Source: Ferrovibrio terrae_A (GTDB taxonomy: Bacteria; Pseudomonadota; Alphaproteobacteria; Ferrovibrionales; Ferrovibrionaceae). Taken from it: 64,000 nt of DNA. Made by a program: the position numbers and the translations under genes. The notes beneath the pieces were generated by a model. That model saw only the letters and a list, made by a program, of their open reading frames with translations. It was not told the DNA's origin and did not search any database. The stretch is from positions 183,220-247,219 of the forward strand of contig NZ_CALSAN010000002.1 in NCBI RefSeq assembly GCF_943372915.1. Direction: 5' to 3'. Shown in pieces: positions 33,023-45,228 of this stretch (within the stretch, counting starts at the first letter, position 1; each line of letters opens with the position of its first letter).

Positions 33023-34519
33023 TCAGGATTTCAGCGGCACCGGCACGAAGCGCGGCTCGCCCGAACGCTGGATCTGCAGCAGCGCCACCTTGCGCTTGGC
33101 ATCCTTCAGCGCCTTGAGCATCTCCACCGCATCCTCGGTGTTGCGGATCTCCGACTGCGCCATCTCGATGATCACGTCGCCCACGCGCACATCGCGCTTG
33201 GCCGCCGGGCCATCGGCCTCGACATCGGTGATCACCACGCCCTTCACGTCATCCTTGATGTCGTGCTTCTGGCGCAGCTCCTTGGTCAACGGCGCGACAC
33301 GCACGCCGAGATCGGCCAGGTCGGTCTCGTTGCGGCCGGCTTTCGGCCGGGCCGCATCGGCCTTCTGGCTGTTCTCCTGCTTGGCCGATGCCATGGCGGC
33401 TTCCAGCTCGCCCAGCGTCGCCTTCACGGTCTGCTTCTTGCCCTTGCGGATAATCTCCACATTCACGCTCTTGCCCACCGGCGTCTCGGCGACGCTGCGG
33501 GTCAGCGCGTTGGTGCTGGCAATCGCCTTGCCGTCGAAGCTGGTGATCACGTCGCCGGAGTCGATGCCGGCCTTCTGGGCCGGGCCGCCGGGCACGACCT
33601 TGGCGACCAGCGCGCCGCGCGCCTGCTGCAGGCCGAGCGCCTCGACCATCTCGTCGGTGACCGACTGGATCTGCACGCCGAGCCAGCCGCGCTTGGTACG
33701 GCCGAATTCGATCAGCTGCTGCACCACCGGACGGGCCAGGTTGGCCGGCACGGCAAAGCCGATGCCGATCGAGCCGCCCGACTGCGAGAAGATCGCGGTG
33801 TTGATGCCGATGACATTGCCGTCCTTGTCAAACAGCGGGCCGCCGGAATTGCCCTTGTTGATCGAGGCATCGGTCTGCAGGAAGTCGTCGTAGCGGCCGG
33901 CATTGATGTCGCGGCCACGCGCCGAGATGATGCCAGCGGTGACGGTGCCGCCCAAGCCAAACGGATTGCCGATGGCCAAAGTCCACTGCCCGACGCGGAT
34001 CTTGTCGGAATCGCCCCAGTTCACCGCCGTCAGCGTGCGGCCCTTGGGCTCGACCTTCAGCACGGCGATATCGATTTCCGGATCGCGGCCAACCACCTTG
34101 GCTTCCAGTTCGGTGTTGTCATGCAGGATGACGCGCACCTGGTCGGCCTCGGCGATCACGTGGTTGTTGGTGACCACATAGCCGCGGGCATCGATGATGA
34201 AGCCCGAGCCGAGCGAGGAGACCTGGCGCGGCGGCCGGTTGCCCTCGCCGCGCTGCTGGCGCTCGAAGAACTCCTTGAAGAAATCCTCGAACGGCGAACC
34301 CGGCGGGAATTGCGGCAGGCCCTCGGGCATGCCGCCCTTGTTCTGCACCGTCTGCGTGGTCGAGATATTGACCACCGCCGGCAGCAGTTTCTCCGCCAGA
34401 TCGGCGAAATCACCTTCCGGTGCGCGGGCCTGGGCAGCCGAAGCCAGCCCGAGACCGAGCAGAAGGCTTGCCGCCAGAGCAGTATTCCGGATCAGGCGAA
34501 CCTGTGTCATCGCACCCAT
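33023..34519 (-). CDS. degP: HtrA/DegP-type periplasmic serine protease
   Basis: A 498-residue protein. The start at MGAMTQVRLI has GGAGG 4 bases upstream. A signal peptide ends near residue 32. The trypsin-like triad is His120 (VTNNHVIAEA), Asp150 (DIAVLKVE) and Ser225 (GNSGGPLF). Two PDZ domains follow, about 275-380 and 400-490. It degrades or refolds damaged envelope proteins. It follows hflK and hflC, a normal alphaproteobacterial arrangement, and ends at a strong terminator. Confidence 0.93.
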   Translation of the reverse strand: MGAMTQVRLIRNTALAASLLLGLGLASAAQARAPEGDFADLAEKLLPAVVNISTTQTVQNKGGMPEGLPQFPPGSPFEDFFKEFFERQQRGEGNRPPRQVSSLGSGFIIDARGYVVTNNHVIAEADQVRVILHDNTELEAKVVGRDPEIDIAVLKVEPKGRTLTAVNWGDSDKIRVGQWTLAIGNPFGLGGTVTAGIISARGRDINAGRYDDFLQTDASINKGNSGGPLFDKDGNVIGINTAIFSQSGGSIGIGFAVPANLARPVVQQLIEFGRTKRGWLGVQIQSVTDEMVEALGLQQARGALVAKVVPGGPAQKAGIDSGDVITSFDGKAIASTNALTRSVAETPVGKSVNVEIIRKGKKQTVKATLGELEAAMASAKQENSQKADAARPKAGRNETDLADLGVRVAPLTKELRQKHDIKDDVKGVVITDVEADGPAAKRDVRVGDVIIEMAQSEIRNTEDAVEMLKALKDAKRKVALLQIQRSGEPRFVPVPLKS

Positions 34520-34557
34520 ATACCCTCCTCGCTGCCGCTGTCGCGGCAGCCCGACGC

Positions 34558-35448
34558 TTAGCGACCAGCCGGACGCCGCGGCGTGCCGGTCGGGCTTTCA
34601 AAATACCGGAAGAACTCGGAATCCGGTGACAGCACCATGGTGGTGTCGCCCGGCTGCAGCACCTTGGTATAGGCCTGCAGCGACCGGTAGAAGTTGTAGA
34701 ATTCCGGGTCGCGATTGGCGGCTTCCGCGAAGATCTTGGTGCGTTCGGCATCGCCTTCACCACGCAGGATTTCCGAGCGGCGACGCGCATCGGCAATCAG
34801 GATGGTGCGCTGGCGCTCGGCCTCGGCCCGGATCTTTTCCGACAGCTCGAAGCCGGTGGCGCGCTGCTCATTGGCCTCGCGCTGGCGTTCGGTCTGCATG
34901 CGGCGGAAGATCGCCTGGCCGATGGTATCGGGGAAGTCGGCGCGCTTGATGCGCACGTCGACCAGCTCGATGCCGAGGCGGCGGCTGTCTTCCTGCAGCG
35001 TGGTGGTGACCTGCTGCATGGCGGCCGGACGATCGCCCGAGATGATCGTGCTGGCATCCAGGCGGCCGAAGGCGCCGCGGAAGGCGTTGGCCACCGATGG
35101 CGACAGGCGGCCGCGCAGGCCAAGCTCGTTGCGGACGGTCTGATAGAACAGCAGCGGATTGGTGATGCGATAGCGCACGAAGCTGTCGACCACCAGGCGG
35201 CGCTGGTCGGAGGTCAGGATTTCCTCCGGCTGCGCGTCGAGGCCGAGAATGCGCTTGTCGAAATAGACCACATCCTGGATCAGCGGGATCTTCACATTCA
35301 GGCCGGGCTCGGTGATGACCCGGCGCGGATCGCCGAACTGCACCACCAGGGCCTGCTGGGCCTGGTGCACGGTGAACAGCGATGCCTTGACCAGGAAGCC
35401 GAGGGCGACCAGGACGATGACGACGATGGTGAGGAGCGAACGGTTCAT
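34558..35448 (-). CDS. hflC: FtsH modulator HflC
   Basis: A 296-residue SPFH/prohibitin-family protein: an N-terminal membrane anchor (LLTIVVIVLVALGFLVKASL), an SPFH domain to about 200 with VVYFDKRILGLDAQPEEILT, and a helical C-terminal part (RRSEILRGEGDAERTKIFAE). With HflK it forms a large periplasmic cage around the FtsH protease. It lies 15 bases after hflK. Confidence 0.95.
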   Translation of the reverse strand: MNRSLLTIVVIVLVALGFLVKASLFTVHQAQQALVVQFGDPRRVITEPGLNVKIPLIQDVVYFDKRILGLDAQPEEILTSDQRRLVVDSFVRYRITNPLLFYQTVRNELGLRGRLSPSVANAFRGAFGRLDASTIISGDRPAAMQQVTTTLQEDSRRLGIELVDVRIKRADFPDTIGQAIFRRMQTERQREANEQRATGFELSEKIRAEAERQRTILIADARRRSEILRGEGDAERTKIFAEAANRDPEFYNFYRSLQAYTKVLQPGDTTMVLSPDSEFFRYFESPTGTPRRPAGR

Positions 35449-35463
35449 GATGCGTCTCCTCTC

Positions 35464-36630
35464 TTAGCGCTGCTGCGCCGGTTGCTGGCGCTGCTTTTGC
35501 AGCTCCGGCAGCGGCAGATACGGCACCACGCCGCTGCCGCCATTCTGACCGTCCACGATAACCTTGGTCGTGCCGCGCATGATCGATTCCATGGTTTCAA
35601 GATACATGCGCTTGGTGGTCACATCCTTGGCCTGGCGGTATTCGGCATAGACCTGGCTGAAGCGGCTGGCATCGCCCTGGGCATTGGCAATGGTTTCCTG
35701 CTTGTAGGCTTCCGCCTGCTGCAGCAGGCGCTGCGCCTCGCCGCGGGCACGCGGGATGATGTCGTTACGATAGGCTTCCGCCTCGTTCTGCGCACGCTCA
35801 CGGTCGGCCTGGGCCGACTGCACGTCGCGGAAGGCATCGATCACCGAAGCCGGCGGTTCGGTACGCTGTAGCGCCACCTGGGTGACGACAACGCCGGCAC
35901 TGTAGCCATCGAGCACCGCCTGCATCACGCGGCGGGTGTCGTCGGCGATCTTGGTGCGGCCTTCGGTCAGGATGAACTGGATGTTGTTCTTGCCGACCAC
36001 TTCGCGGATGGCGCTTTCGGCCACCTGCTTGATGGTACGCGACGGCTCGACGACATTGAACAGATACTGGCCGGCATCCTTCACCTGCCACAGCACGGTG
36101 AAATCGATGTCGACGATATTTTCGTCGCCGGTCAGCATCAGGCTTTCTTCCGGCACATCGCGCTGCTGCACGCCGCGCGTGGGCGACTCACCCAGGCTGC
36201 GGAAGCCGATTTCCTCGCGGTTCACGCTGGTCACTTTCGGCGTCAGCACGGAATCAACCGGCCAGGGCAGGCGATAGCGCAGGCCCGGTTCGGTCACGGC
36301 ATGCACCTTGCCGAAGCGCAGCACCACGCCCTGTTCGTCGGTATCGACGCGGTAGAAGCCGGTGCCGAACCAGATCGCCACCGCGACCAGGATCAGTAAC
36401 AGGATACCGCGGCCGGAAACGTCGCCACCGGGCAGCATGCCGCGGAACTTGTCCTGGCCACGTCGCAGGATTTCCTCGAGGCTGGGCGGATTGGGGCCGC
36501 CAAACGGGCCGCCGCCATTGCCGCCACCCGGGCCACGCCCGCCGCCACCGCCCTGGCCCCAGGGTCCACGACCGCCGCCACCGCCGCTGCCGCCACCGCC
36601 AAAACCCCCACCTTGATTGCTCCAGGGCAT
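35464..36630 (-). CDS. hflK: FtsH modulator HflK
   Basis: A 388-residue SPFH protein. The first 55 residues are a Gly/Pro-rich cytoplasmic tail (MPWSNQGGGFGGGGSGGGGG), normal for HflK. A membrane helix lies near 80-96 (GILLLILVAVAIWFGTGFYR). The SPFH domain and long coiled helices follow, with NEAEAYRNDIIPRARGEAQR near 285. It forms the HflKC complex with the next gene. It diverges from mrp across 250 bases containing a 17-base-period direct repeat. Confidence 0.95.
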   Translation of the reverse strand: MPWSNQGGGFGGGGSGGGGGRGPWGQGGGGGRGPGGGNGGGPFGGPNPPSLEEILRRGQDKFRGMLPGGDVSGRGILLLILVAVAIWFGTGFYRVDTDEQGVVLRFGKVHAVTEPGLRYRLPWPVDSVLTPKVTSVNREEIGFRSLGESPTRGVQQRDVPEESLMLTGDENIVDIDFTVLWQVKDAGQYLFNVVEPSRTIKQVAESAIREVVGKNNIQFILTEGRTKIADDTRRVMQAVLDGYSAGVVVTQVALQRTEPPASVIDAFRDVQSAQADRERAQNEAEAYRNDIIPRARGEAQRLLQQAEAYKQETIANAQGDASRFSQVYAEYRQAKDVTTKRMYLETMESIMRGTTKVIVDGQNGGSGVVPYLPLPELQKQRQQPAQQR

Positions 36631-36701
36631 CCCACTGTCCTTCTTTGCCTACCCGTCCGATGCGACCATGGACGGCGCTGCGGCGGAAAATTTGCGTTAT
36701 T

Positions 36702-36732
36702 ACCCGGTCGTCAAGATCACCCGGTCTTCAAG
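36702..36732. repeat. Direct repeat between hflK and mrp
   Basis: ACCCGGTCgTCAAG at 36702-36715 is repeated as ACCCGGTCtTCAAG at 36719-36732, period 17 bp. It lies about 70 bases upstream of the hflK ATG in the divergent region and may be a tandem regulator site. Confidence 0.45.
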
Positions 36733-36880
36733 TCTTGTACCCCGGATCAGCGCCCAACGAGAGCACTTGGGCAGATGAATTGCCGGCGCCCCCTACCCGC
36801 GATATATCAATCGCTTGGCATAAGCGCGGCTTTGCCTGCCGATGATCAAGAATATTGGAACGTTTACAGGGATTTCAAGC

Positions 36881-38062
36881 ATGACCGGGGTTACAGAAGC
36901 GCAGATCATGGACGCGCTGCGCGGTGTGGTAGACACCGATCATGGCAAGAATGTGGTCGATCTCGGAATTGTGTCCGGGCTGGTGATCAAGGGCGGCAAT
37001 ATCGGCTTTGTGCTGGAAGTGCCGGCCAAAGAGGGGGCCGCCAAGGAACCGCTGCGCCGGGCCGCCGAACAGGCGGTCGCCCGCCTGCCGGGCGTCACCT
37101 CGGCCACCGTGGTGCTGACGGCCGAAAGCCAGGGCAAGTCCGGCGCCGCCAAAGCAGCCCCCCATGCGCATAATCATGCGCACGATCATGGACATAGCCA
37201 TGCCGCGCCCGCCGCCTCTGGCGGCCAGGCCGGCAAGGCGCCGGAAGTGGGCGCCCGCCCCGCCATCCCCGGCATCCGGTCGATCATCGCCGTGGCCTCG
37301 GGCAAGGGCGGCGTGGGCAAATCCACCACTGCGGTCAACCTGGCGCTGGCTTTGGCCCAGAGCGGCAAGAAGGTCGGCCTGCTGGATGCCGATATTTATG
37401 GCCCGTCGCTGCCGCGCATGATGGGCATCACCGGCAAGCCGCATTCGCCCGACGGCAAGCGCCTGCATCCCCTGCAGGGCTGGGGCATCCCCTGCATGTC
37501 CATGGGCTTCCTGGTGCCGGAAGACACGCCGATGATCTGGCGCGGCCCGATGGTGATGAGCGCGCTGGAGCAGATGCTGCGCGATGTCGAATGGGGCGAG
37601 TTGGACGTGCTCGTGGTCGACATGCCGCCCGGCACCGGCGATGCCCAGCTGACCATGGCCCAGCGCGTGCCGCTGGCCGGCGCGGTGATCGTCTCCACGC
37701 CGCAGGACATCGCCCTGCTGGATGCGCGCAAGGGCCTGAACATGTTCCGCCGCGTCGATGTGCCGGTGCTCGGCATCATCGAGAATATGAGCTATTTCTG
37801 CTGTCCCAATTGCGGCCATCGCAGCGATATCTTCGCCCATGGCGGCGCCCGCAAAACCGCCGAGGAGCTGGGCTGCGATTTCCTGGGCGAACTGCCGCTC
37901 AAGATCGAGATCCGCGAAACCAGCGATGGCGGCGCGCCGATCGTGGCCTCCAGGCCCGACAGCGACGAGGCCAAGGCCTATCGCGCGATTGCCGCCAAAG
38001 TGGCTGAGAAGATCGACCGCGACGCCGCCGCCAGCCGCATGCCGAAGATCACCATTCAGTAA
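36881..38062 (+). CDS. mrp: Mrp/NBP35-family iron-sulfur carrier P-loop protein
   Basis: The start MTGVTEAQIMDALRGVVDTD (393 residues) is the family's normal start; the extra 13 codons upstream are dropped. Residues 1-85 are a MIP18/DUF59 domain. A His-rich linker (95-108, HAHNHAHDHGHSH) leads to the ATPase with Walker A GKGGVGKS (141-148). The cluster-binding C-x2-C is in YFCCPNCGH near residue 307. It should bind and transfer Fe-S clusters. The His-rich linker is a possible metal store. Confidence 0.93.
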   Translation: MTGVTEAQIMDALRGVVDTDHGKNVVDLGIVSGLVIKGGNIGFVLEVPAKEGAAKEPLRRAAEQAVARLPGVTSATVVLTAESQGKSGAAKAAPHAHNHAHDHGHSHAAPAASGGQAGKAPEVGARPAIPGIRSIIAVASGKGGVGKSTTAVNLALALAQSGKKVGLLDADIYGPSLPRMMGITGKPHSPDGKRLHPLQGWGIPCMSMGFLVPEDTPMIWRGPMVMSALEQMLRDVEWGELDVLVVDMPPGTGDAQLTMAQRVPLAGAVIVSTPQDIALLDARKGLNMFRRVDVPVLGIIENMSYFCCPNCGHRSDIFAHGGARKTAEELGCDFLGELPLKIEIRETSDGGAPIVASRPDSDEAKAYRAIAAKVAEKIDRDAAASRMPKITIQ

Positions 38063-38084
38063 CCCGGATATCCATCAGGCATAA

Positions 38085-38113
38085 AAAAAGGCCGGACACT
38101 GTCCGGCCTTTTT
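38085..38113. terminator. Bidirectional terminator between mrp and ppdK
   Basis: AAAAAGGCCGGAC pairs with GTCCGGCCTTTTT around a 3-base loop, giving a T-run in both directions between convergent genes. Confidence 0.9.
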
Positions 38114-38133
38114 CGTATCGGCTGCCGTTCGGC

Positions 38134-40968
<2,835 letters not shown>

Positions 40969-40975
40969 CGGTCTG

Positions 40976-43051
40976 TTACCCTTCGATCTGCGAGAAGTCG
41001 GCGATACGGTCCATGCTTCCGACAACGGCGGAAAGCAAACTCAAACGATTGCGGCGCACGGCGGTGTCATCGGCATTCACCGTGACATGCTCGAAAAATG
41101 CATCGACGGGCGCACGTAGCCGCGCAAGTGTGGCAAGATAATGACGGAAATCCGCCTCGTCCTGTGTCTTTCCGGAGACGGCGCCCGGCAGGTCGCCCAG
41201 CGCCGTGACCAGCGCCCGCTCCTCGTCCTGCGCGATCAGCCGGCCATCGACATCGCCCAGCTTCAGTTCCGGTGTCTTTTTCAGCTCGGCGCGCACGATG
41301 TTGTTGGCGCGGCGATAGGCCACCAGCAGATTGGCGCCCTCGCCTTCGGTCAGGAAGCCGCGCAGGGCATCCACCTTGGCCAGCACGCGCACCAGATCGT
41401 CGTCGTCGCCACGGGCAAACACCGCCGCGACCAGATCGTGGCGCACACCCTGCTCGCGCAGATGCACCTTCAGGCGATCGACGAAGAACTGCAGCAGTTC
41501 CTCGGTCGGGTTGCGCTTGGCATCCGCCTGCTGGATCTGCAGCGACAGCGCCGAGCGGAACAGCGCGCGCAGTGGCAGTGCCAGCTTGTTTTCCAGGATC
41601 AGGCGGATCACGCCCAGCGCGGCACGGCGCAGCGCAAAGGGGTCTTTCGAGCCGGTCGGCTTTTCGTCGATGGCAAAGAAGCCGGCCAGCGTGTCGATCT
41701 TGTCGGCCAGCGCCACCGTCACCGAGACATCGGCGGTCGGGCAGCGGTCGTTCGGTCCCTGCGGCGCATAATGCTGGGCGATGGCATCGGCCACCTCAGG
41801 GGCTTCGCCGTCATTCAGCGCGTAATAGCGCCCCATGATACCCTGCAGCTCGGGGAATTCGCCGACCAGCCCACTGACCAGATCGGCCTTGGCCAGCTTG
41901 GCGGCGCGGCGCGCCATCTTGGCATCGGCATGCAGCGCAGTGGCGATCTCATAGGCCAGCCGTTCGACGCGCTCGGCCTTCTGCGCCACGGTGCCCAGCT
42001 TGGCGTGGAACACGATGTCCTTCAGCGCCGGCAGGCGGCTTTCCAGCGTCTGCTTGCGGTCCTGATCCCAGAAGAACTTGGCATCCGACAGGCGCGCATT
42101 CAGCACGCGCTCGTTGCCGGCCACCACCTGCTTGCCGCCATCGTCGGTCAGCGTGTTGGCGACGATGACAAAGCGCGGCGCCAGGGCGCCATCCTTGGTG
42201 TTCAGCGCGAAATACTTCTGGTGCGACCGCATCGTGGTGGTCAGCACCTCGCGCGGCACATCCATGAACTGCAGCGGGATGCGGCCCAGCAGCACGACCG
42301 GCTGCTCGACCAGGCCGGTCACCTCATCCGCCAGGCCGGGGTCTTCCACCAGAACCAGCTGTTCGCTGGCGGCGGCGAAAGCGGCATCTTTGAGAACGGC
42401 GGCGCGGCGGGTGGCGAAATCGGGCTCGACATAGGCAGCGCGCAGGCGGCGCAGGTAGTCATTGGCATCGCGCACGGCAAAGCGCGCCGGCGCCTGGAAG
42501 CGATGGCCGCAGGTGCTGTCGCCGGCGGTGAGATGGCCGAACACGAACGGCACCGTTTCGCCCTCGAACAGGCAGATCATCGAATGCAGCGGCCGCACCC
42601 AGCGCAGGCTCTGGTCGGCCCAGCGCATCGATTTCGGCCAGGGCAGCTGGGCCAGCGCTTCGGGCAGCAGGCGCAGCAGCGCGTCCTTGGTGGCCTCGCC
42701 CGGCTTCTCGACCACGGCGAACCAGAATTCGCCCTTGCCGGTATCGCGCTTCTCGCAACTGTCGAGCGAGGACAGCCCCGCGCCACGCAAAAAGCCCTGG
42801 ATCGCCGCATCGGGCGAGCCCACACGGGGCCCCTTCTTCTCTTCGCGCACGGCTTCCTGCATCCGCGGCAGGCCACGCACCACCAGCGCCAGCCGGCGCG
42901 GCGTGACATAGGCCTCGGTCTTGTCGAAATGCAGGCCGGCCTTCTTGAAGCTGTCGCTGACCAGGCGCTGCAGATCCTCGGCGGCACGCTGCTGCATGCG
43001 CGCCGGAATCTCTTCCGAGTGCAGTTCGAGCAGAAGTTCGCCGAGCATCAT
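40976..43051 (-). CDS. glyS: Glycyl-tRNA synthetase beta subunit
   Basis: A 691-residue subunit of the bacterial alpha2-beta2 enzyme, starting MMLGELLLELHSEEIPARMQ (the usual start is the second Met). It carries the tRNA-binding parts, including the C-terminal anticodon-binding region near residues 575-690, and HD-like strips (KYFALNTKDGALAPRFVIVA near 258). Its ATG overlaps the glyQ stop, so the subunits are made together. ppdK follows after 7 bases. Confidence 0.96.
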   Translation of the reverse strand: MMLGELLLELHSEEIPARMQQRAAEDLQRLVSDSFKKAGLHFDKTEAYVTPRRLALVVRGLPRMQEAVREEKKGPRVGSPDAAIQGFLRGAGLSSLDSCEKRDTGKGEFWFAVVEKPGEATKDALLRLLPEALAQLPWPKSMRWADQSLRWVRPLHSMICLFEGETVPFVFGHLTAGDSTCGHRFQAPARFAVRDANDYLRRLRAAYVEPDFATRRAAVLKDAAFAAASEQLVLVEDPGLADEVTGLVEQPVVLLGRIPLQFMDVPREVLTTTMRSHQKYFALNTKDGALAPRFVIVANTLTDDGGKQVVAGNERVLNARLSDAKFFWDQDRKQTLESRLPALKDIVFHAKLGTVAQKAERVERLAYEIATALHADAKMARRAAKLAKADLVSGLVGEFPELQGIMGRYYALNDGEAPEVADAIAQHYAPQGPNDRCPTADVSVTVALADKIDTLAGFFAIDEKPTGSKDPFALRRAALGVIRLILENKLALPLRALFRSALSLQIQQADAKRNPTEELLQFFVDRLKVHLREQGVRHDLVAAVFARGDDDDLVRVLAKVDALRGFLTEGEGANLLVAYRRANNIVRAELKKTPELKLGDVDGRLIAQDEERALVTALGDLPGAVSGKTQDEADFRHYLATLARLRAPVDAFFEHVTVNADDTAVRRNRLSLLSAVVGSMDRIADFSQIEG

Positions 43052-43953
43052 GCGCCCTCCGCTTTCATGTCAGAGGGCAGATGGCCGCGACCTTTGAGCC
43101 ACTGGGTGCAGCAGGCCTTGGCCAACGTGCGCACGCGGCCGATATAGGCGGCGCGTTCGGTCACGCTGATGACGCCGCGCGCATCCAGCAGGTTGAAGGT
43201 ATGGCTCGCCTTCAGGCACTGGTCATAGGCCGGCAGCGCCAGGCCCTTCTCCACCAGGGCCATGCATTCCTTCTCGACATCGGCGAAGCGGCGGAACAGC
43301 TGCTCGGTGTCGGCATGCTCGAAATTGTAGGCGGAGAATTCGCGTTCGGCCTGGTGGAACACCTCGCCGTATTTCACGCCGCGGCCGTTGAAATCCAGGT
43401 CGTAGACATTGTCCTTGCCCTGCACATACATGGCCAGGCGCTCGAGGCCATAGGTGATCTCGGCCGAGACCGGCGCACAGTCGAAACCGCCGACCTGCTG
43501 GAAATAGGTGAACTGCGTCACCTCCATGCCGTCGCACCAGACTTCCCAGCCCAGGCCCCAGGCACCCAGCGTCGGGTTCTCCCAGTCATCTTCGACGAAG
43601 CGGATATCGTGGCGCTTGGACGAAATGCCGAGCGCCTCCAGCGAGCCGAGATACAGCTCCAGCACATTGGCCGGGCTCGGCTTCAGGATCACCTGGAACT
43701 GGTAGTAATGCTGCAGGCGGTTGGGGTTCTCGCCGTAGCGGCCATCTTTCGGCCGGCGCGAGGGCTGCACATAGGCAACACTCCACGGTTCGGGGCCGAG
43801 CGCGCGCAACGTGGTGGCGGGATGCGAGGTGCCGGCGCCCACTTCCATGTCGTAGGGCTGCAGCAGCAGGCACCCCTGCCGCGCCCAATAGGTCTGCAGC
43901 GTAAGGATCAGATCCTGAAACGACGAAGCCGCAGCGGGTCCAGGGGGCGCCAT
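43048..43953 (-). CDS. glyQ: Glycyl-tRNA synthetase alpha subunit
   Basis: The start MAPPGPAAASSFQDLILTLQ gives 301 residues. The class II catalytic core shows YWARQGCLLLQPYDMEVGAG, then PEPWSVAYVQPSRRP, NRLQHYYQFQVILKPSP and DDWENPTLGAWGLGWEVW. It activates glycine with ATP. A longer frame upstream adds 41 non-family residues and is rejected. Confidence 0.96.
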   Translation of the reverse strand: MAPPGPAAASSFQDLILTLQTYWARQGCLLLQPYDMEVGAGTSHPATTLRALGPEPWSVAYVQPSRRPKDGRYGENPNRLQHYYQFQVILKPSPANVLELYLGSLEALGISSKRHDIRFVEDDWENPTLGAWGLGWEVWCDGMEVTQFTYFQQVGGFDCAPVSAEITYGLERLAMYVQGKDNVYDLDFNGRGVKYGEVFHQAEREFSAYNFEHADTEQLFRRFADVEKECMALVEKGLALPAYDQCLKASHTFNLLDARGVISVTERAAYIGRVRTLAKACCTQWLKGRGHLPSDMKAEGA

Positions 43954-44060
43954 CGCAGGGTCCTTTGCGCTCTCGCCTTTGCGTGCGTTTGGGGGGTGGC
44001 CGAAATCGGGCGGACCATAGCCAGCAGGGGCTTTGGAATCAAGCCATTGGCGGCTTCGAC

Positions 44061-44300
44061 TTATGCCGGGCGGCACTCCGGACGGCCGCAGGTCTGGCCC
44101 GGCGGCTGGTCCGGACCGGTCACCATATAGGTGCCGCAGACCGGGCAGGGTTTCAGATCCTCAACCACCGCTTTCGGGGCGGGTTTGTCCTGCGCCGGCT
44201 GCGTCGGTGCCGGCGGCTTGCTTGCGGGCTTGCGATTGACGTAGCGCCAGCCATACCAGACGGCGGCAACCAGCAGGATCAGCAGCAGATATTTCAGCAT
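44061..44300 (-). CDS. Small membrane-anchored zinc-ribbon protein, 79 aa
   Basis: An N-terminal membrane helix (MLKYLLLILLVAAVWYGWRY) is followed by a Pro/Lys-rich linker and a metal-binding end with CPVCG near 53 and CGRPEC near 71, four cysteines in C-x2-C and C-x4-C spacing. It is of the PP0621-like type: small anchored zinc ribbons of unknown role. It lies between the TrmN6-like gene and glyQ, both read the same way. Confidence 0.7.
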   Translation of the reverse strand: MLKYLLLILLVAAVWYGWRYVNRKPASKPPAPTQPAQDKPAPKAVVEDLKPCPVCGTYMVTGPDQPPGQTCGRPECRPA

Positions 44301-44375
44301 GAAAACCCGGATATGGGTGTGAAACGCGGATGGGGCCGATTCTGGGGCCTGCGGCCGGCTGCCGCAAGGGCTGCC

Positions 44376-45140
44376 CTAGACTTCCGGCAGCGCGGCGCCA
44401 TCGCGCAGCACCGCGTCGATCTCCGGCAGGTAGCTGCCATCGGGCCGATGCAGCAGCAGGCCCGGCGTCAGCGTGAGCGGCGCCTTGCTGCCCTTGATCG
44501 CCCGCACGATCACCCGTTTCGCCGGCTGGCCGGCCTTGGACCACAGCGGAATCACCCGAATCGCACCCGCCTTGGCTGCGAGGGCCGCCAGGATGTCGCC
44601 CAGCCGCTCGGCCTTGTGGATCAGGGTCAGCCCGCCATTGGGCTTGGCATAGCGCAGCATGGCGGCGATCCAGTGACCCAGATCGGCATCCTCGGCCTCG
44701 GCTCGCGCCGCCGCCCGGCCGGCATGCGGTGAGACACGATGTCGCGCCATGTCGAAATAGGGCGGATTGGCAAACACCTGGTCGAAGCTGTTGGGCGTCA
44801 GGCCGGCAATGCGCCGGGCCCGGATATCGCCTTCATGCACGCTCAGCCGCTCGTCCAGCCCGTTGGCCGCGATATTGCGGGCACAGAGCGCCGCCAGATC
44901 GGGCTGCAGTTCGACACCGGCGACGCTGACGGTTTTCAGCCGCGCGGCCAGGCAGAGCATGGCAACGCCGGAGCCGCAGCCCAGCTCCAGCACCCGCGCG
45001 CCAGACCCGGATTTCTTTGGGGCCGCAACCGCCGCGGCCAGCATCACCGCATCGGCACTGGCGCGCTGGCCCTTGCGTGGCTGTTTCAGGCGGATCAGGC
45101 CGCCCAGCAAAGCGTCATGGGTGTGATCGATGTCAGGCAT
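44376..45140 (-). CDS. TrmN6-like N6-adenine tRNA methyltransferase
   Basis: A 254-residue Rossmann methyltransferase. The SAM loop is ELGCGSGVA (52-60), the catalytic motif NPPYF (125-129), and the N-terminus has LKQPRKGQRASADAVMLAAA, a strip shared with TrmN6 (YfiC), which methylates A37 of tRNA-Val. It starts close to the divergent polyprenyl synthase gene. The tRNA target is inferred from the family; a glutamine or rRNA methyltransferase is less likely. Confidence 0.82.
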   Translation of the reverse strand: MPDIDHTHDALLGGLIRLKQPRKGQRASADAVMLAAAVAAPKKSGSGARVLELGCGSGVAMLCLAARLKTVSVAGVELQPDLAALCARNIAANGLDERLSVHEGDIRARRIAGLTPNSFDQVFANPPYFDMARHRVSPHAGRAAARAEAEDADLGHWIAAMLRYAKPNGGLTLIHKAERLGDILAALAAKAGAIRVIPLWSKAGQPAKRVIVRAIKGSKAPLTLTPGLLLHRPDGSYLPEIDAVLRDGAALPEV

Positions 45141-45228
45141 TTGATAGTAAAGAGGAACTTGGCAAATGAGCGGCGCTTGACCGACCCGGCCAGCCCACTA
45201 TGCTCCCACCAGACCGCTCGACACAATC

